From Galactobacter sp. (GTDB lineage: Bacteria > Actinomycetota > Actinomycetes > Actinomycetales > Micrococcaceae): a DNA stretch of 45,414 nucleotides. Position numbers and translations under genes: made by a program. Under the pieces are notes generated by a model. The model was not told where the DNA came from. It did not search any database and saw nothing but the letters and a program-made list of their open reading frames with translations. Location of the stretch: NCBI RefSeq assembly GCF_022712295.1, contig NZ_JALAGT010000171.1, forward strand, positions 1 through 45,414, given 5' to 3'. Shown one piece after another: positions 33,811 to 42,048 of the stretch; position 1 is the stretch's first letter, and each line of letters opens with the position of its first letter.

Positions 33811-35550
33811 ATGCAGAATCGTCAGCGCCCCTCCGGGATGCCCATTCACAAGTACGTACCCTTCCACGAGCAGGTGACGGTCTCCCTGCCGGACCGCACC
33901 TGGCCGGACAAGGTCATCACCAAGGCACCGCGCTGGTGCGCGGTTGACCTGCGTGACGGCAATCAGGCGCTCGTCGACCCCATGGACACCGACCGCAAGC
34001 TGAAGATGTTCCAGCTGCTGGTCCAGATGGGCTACAAGGAGATCGAGGTCGGCTTCCCGTCGGCCTCCCAGACCGATTTCGATTTCGTCCGCAGACTGGT
34101 GGAGGGCAACCTCATCCCCGAGGACGTCACCATCCAGGTCCTGACGCAGTCGCGTGAACACCTCATCGAGCGCACCTATGAGGCGCTGGAGGGCGTCCAC
34201 CGCGCCATCGTCCACCTCTACAATTCCACCTCCGTGCTGCAGCGCCGTGTGGTGTTCAGGCAGGACGAGGACGGCATCGTGGACATCGCCACCCACGGCG
34301 CCATGCTCTGCAAGAAGTACGAGGAACAGCTGACCGGCACGGAGATCGTCTACGAGTACTCCCCGGAGTCCTACACCGGCACCGAACTCGAGTTCGCCCG
34401 TCGCATCTGCGACGAGGTGGCGGAGGTCCTGGGCGCCACCCCGGAGAAGAAGCTGATCGTCAACCTGCCGGCAACGGTGGAGATGGCCACCCCGAATGTG
34501 TATGCGGACTCCATCGAGTGGATGCACCGCAACCTGCGTCACCGCGACTCCATGGTGCTCTCCCTGCACCCGCACAACGACCGCGGCACCGGCGTGGCCG
34601 CGGCGGAACTGGGATACATGGCCGGCGCCGATCGTATCGAGGGTTGCCTGTTCGGTAACGGCGAGCGCACGGGCAACGTGGACCTGGTGGCGCTCGGCAT
34701 GAACCTGTTCAGCCAGGGCGTGGACCCCGAGATCGATTTCTCCGACATGGAGCAGATCCGCCGCACGGTGGAGTACTGCAACCAGATGCGCATCCCCGAG
34801 CGCGTGCCGTGGGGCGGCGACCTCGTGTTCACGGCCTTCTCCGGATCCCACCAGGACGCCATCAAGAAGGGCCTGGACGCCATGGAGGCCCAGGCCGCAG
34901 CAGAGGGTCGGTCCGTGGACGAGCTGGTGTGGGAGGTTCCGTACCTGCCCATCGACCCGCAGGACATCGGCCGCAGCTACGAGGCCGTGATCCGCGTGAA
35001 CTCGCAGTCCGGCAAGGGCGGAGTGTCCTACCTGCTGCGTCACGATCGTGGCCTGGACCTGCCGCGCCGCGCGCAGATCGAGTTCTCCTCCGTGGTCCAG
35101 CGGTACACGGACACCGCCGGTGGAGAGGTCTCCTCCGACCAGCTGTGGCAGATCTTCCAGGACGAGTACCTGCCCGTGGAAACCACCGGGAAGCAGTGGG
35201 GCCACTACCGGCTGGGACGAGTCACCTCGGACACCGATGAGTCCGGCGACGTGGTCCTGACCGCTCAGCTGTTCATCGACGGTGTGGAACACACCAGGCA
35301 CGGCAGGGGCAACGGTCCCATCGCGGCCTTCCTCAACCTGCTCTCGCAGGAGGGCGTGGACGTCCGCGTGCTGGACTACACCGAGCACGCCATCGGCGAG
35401 GGCGGCGAGGCCCGCGCCGCGGCGTACGTGGAATGTGCTGTGGGGGAGCGGGTGCTGTGGGGCGCCGGGATCCACACCAACACCACCGTCGCGAGCCTCG
35501 ATGCCGTGGTCTCCGCGGTGAACCGCGCCATCCGCGACCAGGCCGCCTGA
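33811..35550 (+). CDS. leuA: 2-Isopropylmalate synthase
   Basis: LeuA condenses acetyl-CoA with 2-ketoisovalerate, the first committed step of leucine synthesis. The 579-residue protein has the TIM-barrel signature LRDGNQAL (Arg48, Asp49), the metal-binding HPHNDRGTG, FGNGERTGN, and a C-terminal regulatory domain for leucine feedback. It is of the longer actinobacterial LeuA class. ATG 33811 has AAGGA 8 nt upstream; the frame is open back into the leader but those codons are RNA structure. recO follows closely. Confidence 0.96.
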   Translation: MQNRQRPSGMPIHKYVPFHEQVTVSLPDRTWPDKVITKAPRWCAVDLRDGNQALVDPMDTDRKLKMFQLLVQMGYKEIEVGFPSASQTDFDFVRRLVEGNLIPEDVTIQVLTQSREHLIERTYEALEGVHRAIVHLYNSTSVLQRRVVFRQDEDGIVDIATHGAMLCKKYEEQLTGTEIVYEYSPESYTGTELEFARRICDEVAEVLGATPEKKLIVNLPATVEMATPNVYADSIEWMHRNLRHRDSMVLSLHPHNDRGTGVAAAELGYMAGADRIEGCLFGNGERTGNVDLVALGMNLFSQGVDPEIDFSDMEQIRRTVEYCNQMRIPERVPWGGDLVFTAFSGSHQDAIKKGLDAMEAQAAAEGRSVDELVWEVPYLPIDPQDIGRSYEAVIRVNSQSGKGGVSYLLRHDRGLDLPRRAQIEFSSVVQRYTDTAGGEVSSDQLWQIFQDEYLPVETTGKQWGHYRLGRVTSDTDESGDVVLTAQLFIDGVEHTRHGRGNGPIAAFLNLLSQEGVDVRVLDYTEHAIGEGGEARAAAYVECAVGERVLWGAGIHTNTTVASLDAVVSAVNRAIRDQAA

Positions 35551-35589
35551 GGCAACCCCCAGAGACCACGTTGAAGGGGTGAGTCCGCC

Positions 35590-36351
35590 ACGGCCAGAAG
35601 CGGCTATTCGAAACGCAGCCATCGCGGTGAGGCCATCGTCCTGCGCACCCACAAGCTGGGCGAGGCCGACCGGATCGCCGTCCTGCTGACCCCGGACCAG
35701 GGTCAGATCAGGGCGGTGGCCCGGGGCGTTCGGCGGACCACCTCCAAGTTGGGTTCGGCCGTGGAGCCCTTCATGCACGTGGACCTGCAGTGGCTCGAGG
35801 GCCGCAACCTCCACACCATCACCCAGGCGCAGATCCTCCACGGGTACGGAGCCTCCATCAGCGCCGACTACGAGCGCTACACAGCGGCCGCCGTGGTGGC
35901 GGAGACGGCGGAACGCCTGACCCGAGCCGACGCCGACACCACGGCAGCGCAATTCCGATTGCTGCACGGTGTGCTCGCCTCCATGTCCAGGGGATCGGGG
36001 GTTCCCTCCCTGCTGATGGATTCCTACCTGCTGCGAGCCCTGGCCACGGCAGGGTGGGCACCGAGCTTCACCCACTGCGCCAGGTGTGGGGCACCAGGCC
36101 CGCACCGCGCCGTGAACATCCCCCTGGGTGGCGTGGTCTGCAGCAATTGTCGTCCGGCGGGATCCCGAGCGCCCGCGCCGGGAACCATTGTGCTGCTTGC
36201 CGCCCTGTTGGCCGGCGACTGGCCGGTCGTCGCGGCGGCCGGCGACCGTGAGGTCAGGGAGGCCGAGGCAATAGTGGGAGAATATGTGCAGTGGCACCTG
36301 GAACGTGCCCTGCGTTCCCTGTCCCTGGTCGAGAGGAATCCCCGAGAGTGA
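35590..36351 (+). CDS. recO: DNA repair protein RecO, with probable ACG start
   Basis: RecO anneals single strands and helps load RecA. The conserved OB-fold N-terminus (RGEAIVLRTHKLGEADR, then AVARGVRRTTSKLG) and the zinc motif CARCGAPG...CSNCRP are intact in one frame of 253 residues. The first ATG, GTG or TTG in that frame is GTG 35716, which would delete most of the OB fold. The frame is bounded upstream by a TGA at 35572, and the only plausible start between is ACG 35590. It lies 7 nt after GGGGTGA (35576-35582), a strong ribosome-binding site. Either ACG is a real non-canonical start or the base is a sequencing error or mutation of ATG. Overlaps uppS by GTGA. Confidence 0.85.
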   Translation, partial: TARSGYSKRSHRGEAIVLRTHKLGEADRIAVLLTPDQGQIRAVARGVRRTTSKLGSAVEPFMHVDLQWLEGRNLHTITQAQILHGYGASISADYERYTAAAVVAETAERLTRADADTTAAQFRLLHGVLASMSRGSGVPSLLMDSYLLRALATAGWAPSFTHCARCGAPGPHRAVNIPLGGVVCSNCRPAGSRAPAPGTIVLLAALLAGDWPVVAAAGDREVREAEAIVGEYVQWHLERALRSLSLVERNPRE

Positions 36352-37178
36352 GCCGGAGAAACTCAAGCGCGCCCGAGCCGGCGTCCGCGCGCGGGACCCA
36401 ACGGGCCGTCGAGAAGCCGGGACCCCACCCGTCGGGCATTCTGCCCCCGTCCCTGCCAGCCGAACTCGTGCCACGACACGTGGCCGTGGTGATGGACGGC
36501 AACGGCCGCTGGGCCAATCAACGCGGGCTGCCACGCACCGAGGGTCATCGTGCGGGCGAGGCGGCGCTGCTCGACGTCGTGGCAGGCGCCATCCAGGCCG
36601 GTGTGCGTTACCTCTCCGTCTACGCCTTCTCCACCGAGAACTGGAAGCGGTCACCGGACGAAGTGCGTTTCCTCATGGGTTTCTCCCGCGACGTGTTACG
36701 CAGGCAACGGGACCAGCTCGACGCCTGGGGCGTTCGGGTGCGCTGGTCCGGACGCCGCCCACGGCTGTGGCGCTCAGTGGTCCACGAACTCGAGATCGCC
36801 GAGGAGCGCACCAAGCACAACGAGGTCCTCGACCTGGTCATGTGCGTCAACTACGGCGGCCGTGCCGAGATCGTCGACGCCGTCAGCCAGATCGCCCGCG
36901 AGGTCGAGGCCGGCACGTTGAAACCCAAGGGCATCAACGAACGCAGTATCGCCGCACGCCTCGACGAACCGGATGTCCCCGATGTGGACCTCTTCGTCAG
37001 GACCTCCGGAGAACAACGCCTCTCGAATTTCCTGCTCTGGCAATCCGCCTACGCGGAGTTCGTCTTCCTCGAGGAACTCTGGCCCGACGTGGATCGCACC
37101 ACGCTGTGGCGCGCCATCGACACGTACGCCCGCCGCGACCGCCGCTACGGTGGCGCCATCGACCAACCCAACTCCTGA
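36348..37178 (+). CDS. uppS: Isoprenyl transferase (cis-prenyl diphosphate synthase)
   Basis: This cis-prenyltransferase makes the polyprenyl carrier lipid used in cell-wall synthesis. The 276-residue protein has a polar N-terminal tail, then VVMDGNGRWA with catalytic Asp50, SVYAFSTENWKR, and DLFVRTSGEQRLSNFLLW near the end. Start GTG 36348 overlaps the recO stop by 4 bp and has GAGGA upstream. Product chain length cannot be told from the sequence. Confidence 0.94.
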   Translation: MSRRNSSAPEPASARGTQRAVEKPGPHPSGILPPSLPAELVPRHVAVVMDGNGRWANQRGLPRTEGHRAGEAALLDVVAGAIQAGVRYLSVYAFSTENWKRSPDEVRFLMGFSRDVLRRQRDQLDAWGVRVRWSGRRPRLWRSVVHELEIAEERTKHNEVLDLVMCVNYGGRAEIVDAVSQIAREVEAGTLKPKGINERSIAARLDEPDVPDVDLFVRTSGEQRLSNFLLWQSAYAEFVFLEELWPDVDRTTLWRAIDTYARRDRRYGGAIDQPNS

Positions 37179-37196
37179 ACGGACTCGCCACCCCTC

Positions 37197-38252
37197 ATGC
37201 GCATCTACCCCCTGCTCTTCGAGACCTTCCTGAGCAAACTCGACCCGGAACGGGCTCACGGCCTGGCCTTCTCCGCGCTGCGTATCGCGGAACGCGTGGG
37301 CCTGGGTGCCGTGGTTCGTCGGGTCACGGCACCGACCACCCCGGTGACGGTCATGGGCCTGAGATTTCCCTCCGCCTTCGGCCTGGCGGCCGGCTTCGAC
37401 AAGCACGGGCACGGTACCTCTGCTCTGACCGAGCTGGGATTCGGGCACATCGAGGTCGGCACCGTGACGGGTCGAGCGCAACCCGGTAACCCCGCACCCC
37501 GACTCTTCCGCCTGAAGGCGGACAAGGCCCTGATCAACCGCATGGGCTTCAACAATGAGGGAGCGGAGGCCGTGGCCCCCCGCATCGCAGCGACCAGGGC
37601 CCGGCTCGAGAAGCGCTACCGCGGCAAGATCCGTCCGGTGATCGGGATCAACATCGGCAAGACGAAGGTGGTTGCCCTCGACGAGGCAGTGGAGGACTAC
37701 AGGCTCTCGGCGCGGACGCTCGCCCCGCACGCAGACTACCTCGTGGTCAACGTCTCCTCCCCGAATACACCAGGGCTTCGTCTCCTGCAGGACGTGGCCA
37801 GCCTCCGGCCGCTGCTGACCGCCGTGCGTGAGGAGGCGGACCGTGCCACGGACCGCCACGTCCCGCTCGCGGTCAAGATCGCACCGGACCTCGCGGACGA
37901 GGACGTGGACGCCGTCGCCGAGCTGGCCATCGACCTGGGGCTGGACGGTGTGGTGGCGACCAACACCACCATCGCCCGGGAGGGGCTGTCCACCGATCCC
38001 GACGTCGTGGAGGCTGCAGGGGCGGGCGGGCTCTCCGGCGCACCCTTGAAGCAGCGCTCCCTCGAGGTGCTGCGTCGGCTTCGAGCGAAATTGCCGACGG
38101 ACATCGCCCTGATCGGCGTGGGTGGCGTCACCACCCCGGACGACGTCCGGGAACGGCTCGACGCAGGTGCCGACCTGGTCCAGGGGTACACGGCCTTCCT
38201 CTACGAGGGTCCGCTCTGGGTCAAGCGGATCAACGAGGGTTTGCACGGCTGA
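37197..38252 (+). CDS. pyrD: Dihydroorotate dehydrogenase (quinone), class 2
   Basis: PyrD oxidises dihydroorotate to orotate in pyrimidine synthesis and reduces quinone. The 351-residue protein has the N-terminal membrane-associating helices of class 2 enzymes, GLAAGFDKHG, the conserved RAQPGNPAPRLFRL loop, the catalytic serine in NVSSPNTPGLR, and the FMN phosphate site GVGGVTTPDD and LVQGYTAFLYEGP. ATG 37197 lies 18 bp after uppS with no strong ribosome-binding site. Ends the plus-strand run before a terminator. Confidence 0.95.
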   Translation: MRIYPLLFETFLSKLDPERAHGLAFSALRIAERVGLGAVVRRVTAPTTPVTVMGLRFPSAFGLAAGFDKHGHGTSALTELGFGHIEVGTVTGRAQPGNPAPRLFRLKADKALINRMGFNNEGAEAVAPRIAATRARLEKRYRGKIRPVIGINIGKTKVVALDEAVEDYRLSARTLAPHADYLVVNVSSPNTPGLRLLQDVASLRPLLTAVREEADRATDRHVPLAVKIAPDLADEDVDAVAELAIDLGLDGVVATNTTIAREGLSTDPDVVEAAGAGGLSGAPLKQRSLEVLRRLRAKLPTDIALIGVGGVTTPDDVRERLDAGADLVQGYTAFLYEGPLWVKRINEGLHG

Positions 38253-38303
38253 GCCGAGCACCTCCTTGCGCGGCGCCCGGCACCGGTGGTGCCGACGACG
38301 AAA

Positions 38304-38337
38304 AAAGGGAATGCCCGACGCGTCGGGCATTCCCTTT
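38304..38337. terminator. Bidirectional terminator between pyrD and DUF3043 gene
   Basis: A perfectly self-complementary 34-bp sequence (17-bp arms) with A-rich and T-rich ends stands between convergent stop codons. It can terminate both genes. Confidence 0.9.
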
Positions 38338-38377
38338 CCTGCTCTCCTCGCCCGTGGCGCGAGGAACGTGAGTCGAC

Positions 38378-38983
38378 TCAGTCCAGCTTGGCTCCGCGCT
38401 TGACCTGGGCCTTGGGCTGGCGCATGAAACGCATCTGGATGGTACGGAACGTGCCGTACCAGAGGACGCCGCGCTCCACCTCGCCGAACTTGGCGATGAC
38501 GGCCTTCTTCAGGGCCCGCCAGGTGATGAACATGTCGACGATCAGGATGAGGATCACCACGTACATCATTAGGGTGGTGGTGACCTGGCCGGACGGGGAC
38601 AGCATCGAGGAGAAGCCGATGGCCACGATGAAGTAGAGCAGGATCACGGGGAAGAAGAACTCGGCCAGGCAGGTACGTGCGTCGGCGAAGTTGCGGGCGA
38701 AACGCTTCTGGGGGCCGCGGTCCCTGGCCGTGAGGTACTGCTCCTCGCCGGTCTGCATACCGCGACGAATCTTGGCCTGTTCCTCGGCGCGACGCTGCCT
38801 GTCCCGCGCCTTGGCCTCCGAGCGGTTGGCGGACACGAGCGGACGCTGACGTGCGGCCACCTGGTCCCTCTGCCTGGGCGTTGGCCCCTTCTTGGAGCCG
38901 TCGGCCTTCCGGTCGGAAAGTTCCTCCGGCGGGGTCACCTGCGGCGCGGGGGCCTCATTCTGCTTCTTCTTCGATCCGAACAC
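38378..38983 (-). CDS. DUF3043 family membrane protein
   Basis: The 201-residue actinobacterial protein has a charged N-terminal half (Lys/Arg/Gln-rich, probably partly coiled) followed by two membrane helices (about residues 118-140 and 148-170) and a basic C-terminal tail. Function is unknown. I prefer GTG 38983, giving the usual family start (M)FGSKKK, because it lies 7 nt after a -10-like TAGGAT; the ATG three codons upstream (38992) overlaps that hexamer. Divergent from the M20 peptidase. Confidence 0.85.
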   Translation of the reverse strand: MFGSKKKQNEAPAPQVTPPEELSDRKADGSKKGPTPRQRDQVAARQRPLVSANRSEAKARDRQRRAEEQAKIRRGMQTGEEQYLTARDRGPQKRFARNFADARTCLAEFFFPVILLYFIVAIGFSSMLSPSGQVTTTLMMYVVILILIVDMFITWRALKKAVIAKFGEVERGVLWYGTFRTIQMRFMRQPKAQVKRGAKLD

Positions 38984-38990
38984 GCCCTCC

Positions 38991-39061
38991 ATCCTACCGG
39001 GGTTCGGGACCGCTGGGTGGCGCGGGGCGGCCGCGCCGTCAGGACGTCGAGGAACTAGGCT
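38991..39061. promoter_or_regulatory. Two divergent -10 elements (DUF3043 and M20 genes)
   Basis: TAGGAT on the minus strand (38991-38996) lies 7 nt before GTG 38983. TAGGCT on the plus strand (39056-39061) lies 7 nt before ATG 39069. Both fit leaderless transcription. No -35 boxes are convincing. Confidence 0.45.
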
Positions 39062-39068
39062 TGTCACC

Positions 39069-40475
39069 ATGAGTTCAACCCAATCCGTACACCCTGACGT
39101 ACCCGCAGAAACCATCGCCGCACTCCGCTCGGCAGCGGAGCAGGGGCGTGAGCGCCGCCTGCAGGATCTCGCCGAGTTGGTCGCGATTCCGTCCATCGCG
39201 TGGGACGGTCTCGACCCGGCACATGTGGAGGCAAGCGCGGACAAGGTCGCCGACCTGTTCCGTGAGGCGGGCATCGACGATGTACGCAAACTCTCGGCGG
39301 TCTCCGAGGACGGGGTCCAGGGCCGCACCGCCGTCGTGGCCCGTCGACCGGCGGCCCCCGGCAAGCCCACGGTCCTGATGTACGCCCACCACGACGTCCA
39401 GCCTGTGGGCGACGAAGACCTCTGGGACACCCCGCCGTTCGTCACCACCGAGCGCGACGGCCGTCTGTACGGTCGCGGCGTGGCCGACGACAAGGCCGGG
39501 ATCATGATCCATGTCGGCGCTCTGCGCGCCATCAACGACGTGGCTGCGGCCGAGGGCGTGGGCCTGACCTACTTCATCGAGGGGGAGGAGGAGGCAGGGT
39601 CGCCGTCCTTCGCCGCATTCCTCGACGAGTACAAGGAGCTGCTGGCGGCAGACGTGATCGTCGTGGCCGACTCGGGCAACTGGAAGGTGGGGGAGCCGGC
39701 GCTGACATCGTCACTGCGCGGCATGACCGCCGGCGTGTTCGAGGTCTCCGTCCTGGACCACGCCGTGCACTCCGGAATGTATGGGGGACCCGTTCTGGAT
39801 GCTCCCACTGTGGCGGCACGACTGATCTCCACCCTGCACGACGACCAGGGACGAGTTGCCGTGAAGGGACTGCAGGCACATCATCGGGCCGAGGTGGATT
39901 ACCCCGAGGCCGACTTCCGTGTTGACGCAGGCGTCCTCGACGGCGTCCGACTGGCAGGAGAGGGCAGCATCGCCGATCGCCTGTGGCACGGTCCAGCCAT
40001 CTCCGTGATCGGCCTGGACGTCACCTCCGTGGCCTTGTCCTCCAACACCATCGCACCGGTCTGCCGCGGCAAGGTGTCCGTACGAGTGGCCCCAGGTCAG
40101 GACCCTGCTGATGCGGCTCGGGCCATGGAGGAGCATTTCGCGGCTCAGGACATCCTCGGGGCCAAGATCACCTACCGCACCACCGAGACGGGTCCAGCCT
40201 TCAGCGCCGACCTGGACGGCACGGCCGCCCAGACCGAGATGTGGGCGCTCAGCGAAGCCTGGGGAACCCCCGCCGTCTACATGGGAACCGGCGGCTCCAT
40301 TCCCTTCGTGGCAGATCTCACGGCACACTTCCCGGAAGCGCAGATCCTCATCACCGGAGTGGAGGACCCCGACACTCGGGCACACAGTGCCAACGAATCC
40401 CTGCACCTGGGCGACTTCGACAAGGCCGTCCTCGCGGAAGCGTTGCTGCTGACCGGAATCGCGGCTCAGGCCTGA
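39069..40475 (+). CDS. M20-family dipeptidase
   Basis: This 468-residue zinc metallopeptidase of the M20 (ArgE/DapE/carnosinase-like) family has HDVQPVG with the first zinc ligand, GRGVADDKAG with the bridging Asp, FIEGEEEAGSPS with the catalytic Glu, and ADSGNW. A dimerisation lid follows (roughly residues 215-370) and the C-terminal zinc ligand is in DTRAHSANESLHL. Such proteins are often misnamed DapE; the extended form suits a dipeptidase. No signal peptide. Confidence 0.92.
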   Translation: MSSTQSVHPDVPAETIAALRSAAEQGRERRLQDLAELVAIPSIAWDGLDPAHVEASADKVADLFREAGIDDVRKLSAVSEDGVQGRTAVVARRPAAPGKPTVLMYAHHDVQPVGDEDLWDTPPFVTTERDGRLYGRGVADDKAGIMIHVGALRAINDVAAAEGVGLTYFIEGEEEAGSPSFAAFLDEYKELLAADVIVVADSGNWKVGEPALTSSLRGMTAGVFEVSVLDHAVHSGMYGGPVLDAPTVAARLISTLHDDQGRVAVKGLQAHHRAEVDYPEADFRVDAGVLDGVRLAGEGSIADRLWHGPAISVIGLDVTSVALSSNTIAPVCRGKVSVRVAPGQDPADAARAMEEHFAAQDILGAKITYRTTETGPAFSADLDGTAAQTEMWALSEAWGTPAVYMGTGGSIPFVADLTAHFPEAQILITGVEDPDTRAHSANESLHLGDFDKAVLAEALLLTGIAAQA

Positions 40476-40538
40476 GACCGGTCCTCCGGCGAGGACGGAA
40501 CTTCGCCGAAAAGCGTACTCGACACACGTACCTGGTCG

Positions 40539-40544
40539 TAGACT
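40539..40544 (+). promoter_or_regulatory. -10 element for erpA
   Basis: TAGACT lies 79 nt before the erpA start, leaving a leader of about 70 nt. The -35 is unclear. Confidence 0.4.
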
Positions 40545-40623
40545 GGGGGAGAGCGTCACGCGAGCCGTGCGCGGCAAGCAGTACGTAAGAGAACACATGA
40601 CAAGAGCACCAAGGAGCGCTTTC

Positions 40624-40989
40624 ATGACGAGCACAACTGTCGGTGACACCACCGAGATGCCCACCCACGAGGTCAATCTGACCGACGGAGCGGCGCAGAA
40701 GATTGCCGCGCTGCTGCAGCAGGAGGGCCGCGAGGACCTGCGGCTGCGGGTCGCAGTCCAACCCGGAGGTTGTTCCGGTCTGATCTACCAGCTCTACTTC
40801 GACGAGCGGGTTCTGGACGGCGACGCCGTCCGGGACTACGACGGGGTCGAGGTCATCGTCGACCGCATGTCCGCTCCGTACCTGAACGGAGCCAGCATCG
40901 ACTTCGAGGATTCCATCGAAAAGGTCGGCTTCACCATCGACAACCCCAACGCCGGGGGCTCCTGCGCCTGCGGCGACTCGTTCCACTGA
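40624..40989 (+). CDS. erpA: A-type iron-sulfur carrier (ErpA/HesB-like)
   Basis: The 121-residue protein receives an Fe-S cluster and passes it to apoproteins. The three cysteines of A-type carriers are present: Cys50 (GGCSG) and Cys114/Cys116 (SCAC). Start ATG 40624 has AAGGAG 7 nt upstream; an in-frame ATG at 40597 lies ahead of that site. It precedes the cytochrome oxidase genes, a typical actinobacterial location. Confidence 0.94.
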   Translation: MTSTTVGDTTEMPTHEVNLTDGAAQKIAALLQQEGREDLRLRVAVQPGGCSGLIYQLYFDERVLDGDAVRDYDGVEVIVDRMSAPYLNGASIDFEDSIEKVGFTIDNPNAGGSCACGDSFH

Positions 40990-40999
40990 TTTCTTAATG

Positions 41000-41028
41000 C
41001 CTGTCACCGGCGGCGAGCCGGTGACAGG
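41000..41028. terminator. Stem-loop after erpA
   Basis: A perfect 12-bp stem with a GGCGA loop lies 10 bp after the erpA stop. There is only a short T-stretch afterwards, so termination may be incomplete. Confidence 0.7.
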
Positions 41029-41049
41029 TTCGCACCCTGGCCGGGGTAT

Positions 41050-41107
41050 CCTCTACAGAAGGTAGAGGTTCCTCGTCACCATGTCCGTATCCACCCAGGT
41101 TCGGACA
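41050..41107 (+). other. Hairpins upstream of ctaC
   Basis: CCTCTAC-AGAAG-GTAGAGG (41050-41068) is a perfect 7-bp hairpin. TGTCCG (41082-41087) and CGGACA (41102-41107) form a second, wider dyad. They lie in the ctaC 5' region and might be leader structures or binding sites. No clear promoter was found in 41029-41157. Confidence 0.35.
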
Positions 41108-41157
41108 CGGGGTGTCTTGACCACATCATTCGCATCAATCAAGAGGAAGGGCCGTCT

Positions 41158-42042
41158 GTGAGTTCGCAGGACCGAACCAGCGGTCGCGCCAAGGCGCTCC
41201 GGTTCGCCGGTGTGGCCGCGGTGGGGGCACTAGCCCTTGCCGGGTGTACCCCGGAGGCCAAGAGGGGCTGGTTGCCCCTCGATGACCCGGACACGACCAA
41301 CCACACACGCTCACTCATGGAGCTGTGGAACCACTCCTGGATCGCTTCCCTGGTGATCGGTCTGATCACTTGGGGGCTTGCCCTGTGGTGCATCGTGGCC
41401 TATCGCCGTCGCAAGGGCGATACGGGTTACCCGCGCCAGCTGAGCTACTCCATGCCGTTGGAGATCTTCTACACGGCCGTGCCGCTGGTCCTCATCATCA
41501 CGTTCTTCACGTTCAGCAACCGCACGCAGCAGGCGGTGGACAAGCCGGTGGCGTCAGACCTTGTGGTCAACGTCTACGGCAAGCAGTGGTCGTGGGACTT
41601 CAACTACGACTTCCAGGGCAAGCAGAACTACATGCAGGGCGTCCAGGTGCACGAGCCTGGCAAGGTCGTGGACGAGTCCAAGATCCCCACCCTGTACCTG
41701 CCGGTCGACACCCCGGTGCAGTTCGATCTGAACTCCCGCGATGTCAACCACTCCTTCTGGATCCCTGAGTTCCTGCAGAAGTTGGACATGATCCCGGGTA
41801 AGACCAACCACATCTACCTCACGCCTCAGCGTGAGGGCTCCTATCACGGCAAGTGTGCAGAGCTCTGCGGTGAGTACCACTCCGAGATGCTGTTCAACGT
41901 CGAGGTCGTCTCCGTGGACGAGTTCAAGGCCCAGATGGCCAAGCTCCCCGAGGGCGAGGTCGGCTCCGATGCCAACCGCCTGGGCGTCGAGCCCACCGAG
42001 GACGTCACGCACAAGCCCGCACCGGCCAAGGAAGGAGAGTGA
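41158..42042 (+). CDS. ctaC: Cytochrome c oxidase subunit II
   Basis: Subunit II takes electrons from cytochrome c at its CuA centre. The 294-residue product has a lipoprotein signal with lipobox LAGC (Cys30), two membrane helices, and a periplasmic cupredoxin domain. The CuA ligands are seen in HSFWIPEF and CAELCGEYHSEM (two Cys, Glu, His and Met). GTG 41158 has AAGAGGAAGGG upstream. It starts the ctaC-ctaD-ctaF cluster. Confidence 0.96.
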   Translation: MSSQDRTSGRAKALRFAGVAAVGALALAGCTPEAKRGWLPLDDPDTTNHTRSLMELWNHSWIASLVIGLITWGLALWCIVAYRRRKGDTGYPRQLSYSMPLEIFYTAVPLVLIITFFTFSNRTQQAVDKPVASDLVVNVYGKQWSWDFNYDFQGKQNYMQGVQVHEPGKVVDESKIPTLYLPVDTPVQFDLNSRDVNHSFWIPEFLQKLDMIPGKTNHIYLTPQREGSYHGKCAELCGEYHSEMLFNVEVVSVDEFKAQMAKLPEGEVGSDANRLGVEPTEDVTHKPAPAKEGE

Positions 42043-42048
42043 TTCGCC

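Noticed and set aside
35579..35640. recO starting at GTG 35579
   Set aside because: That GTG is in a different frame from the conserved RecO N-terminus, and its own frame soon stops, so it would require a frameshift.
33805..36654. A very long open frame on the minus strand across leuA, recO and uppS
   Set aside because: It is antisense to conserved genes, and its composition reflects high-G+C codon bias rather than a protein family.
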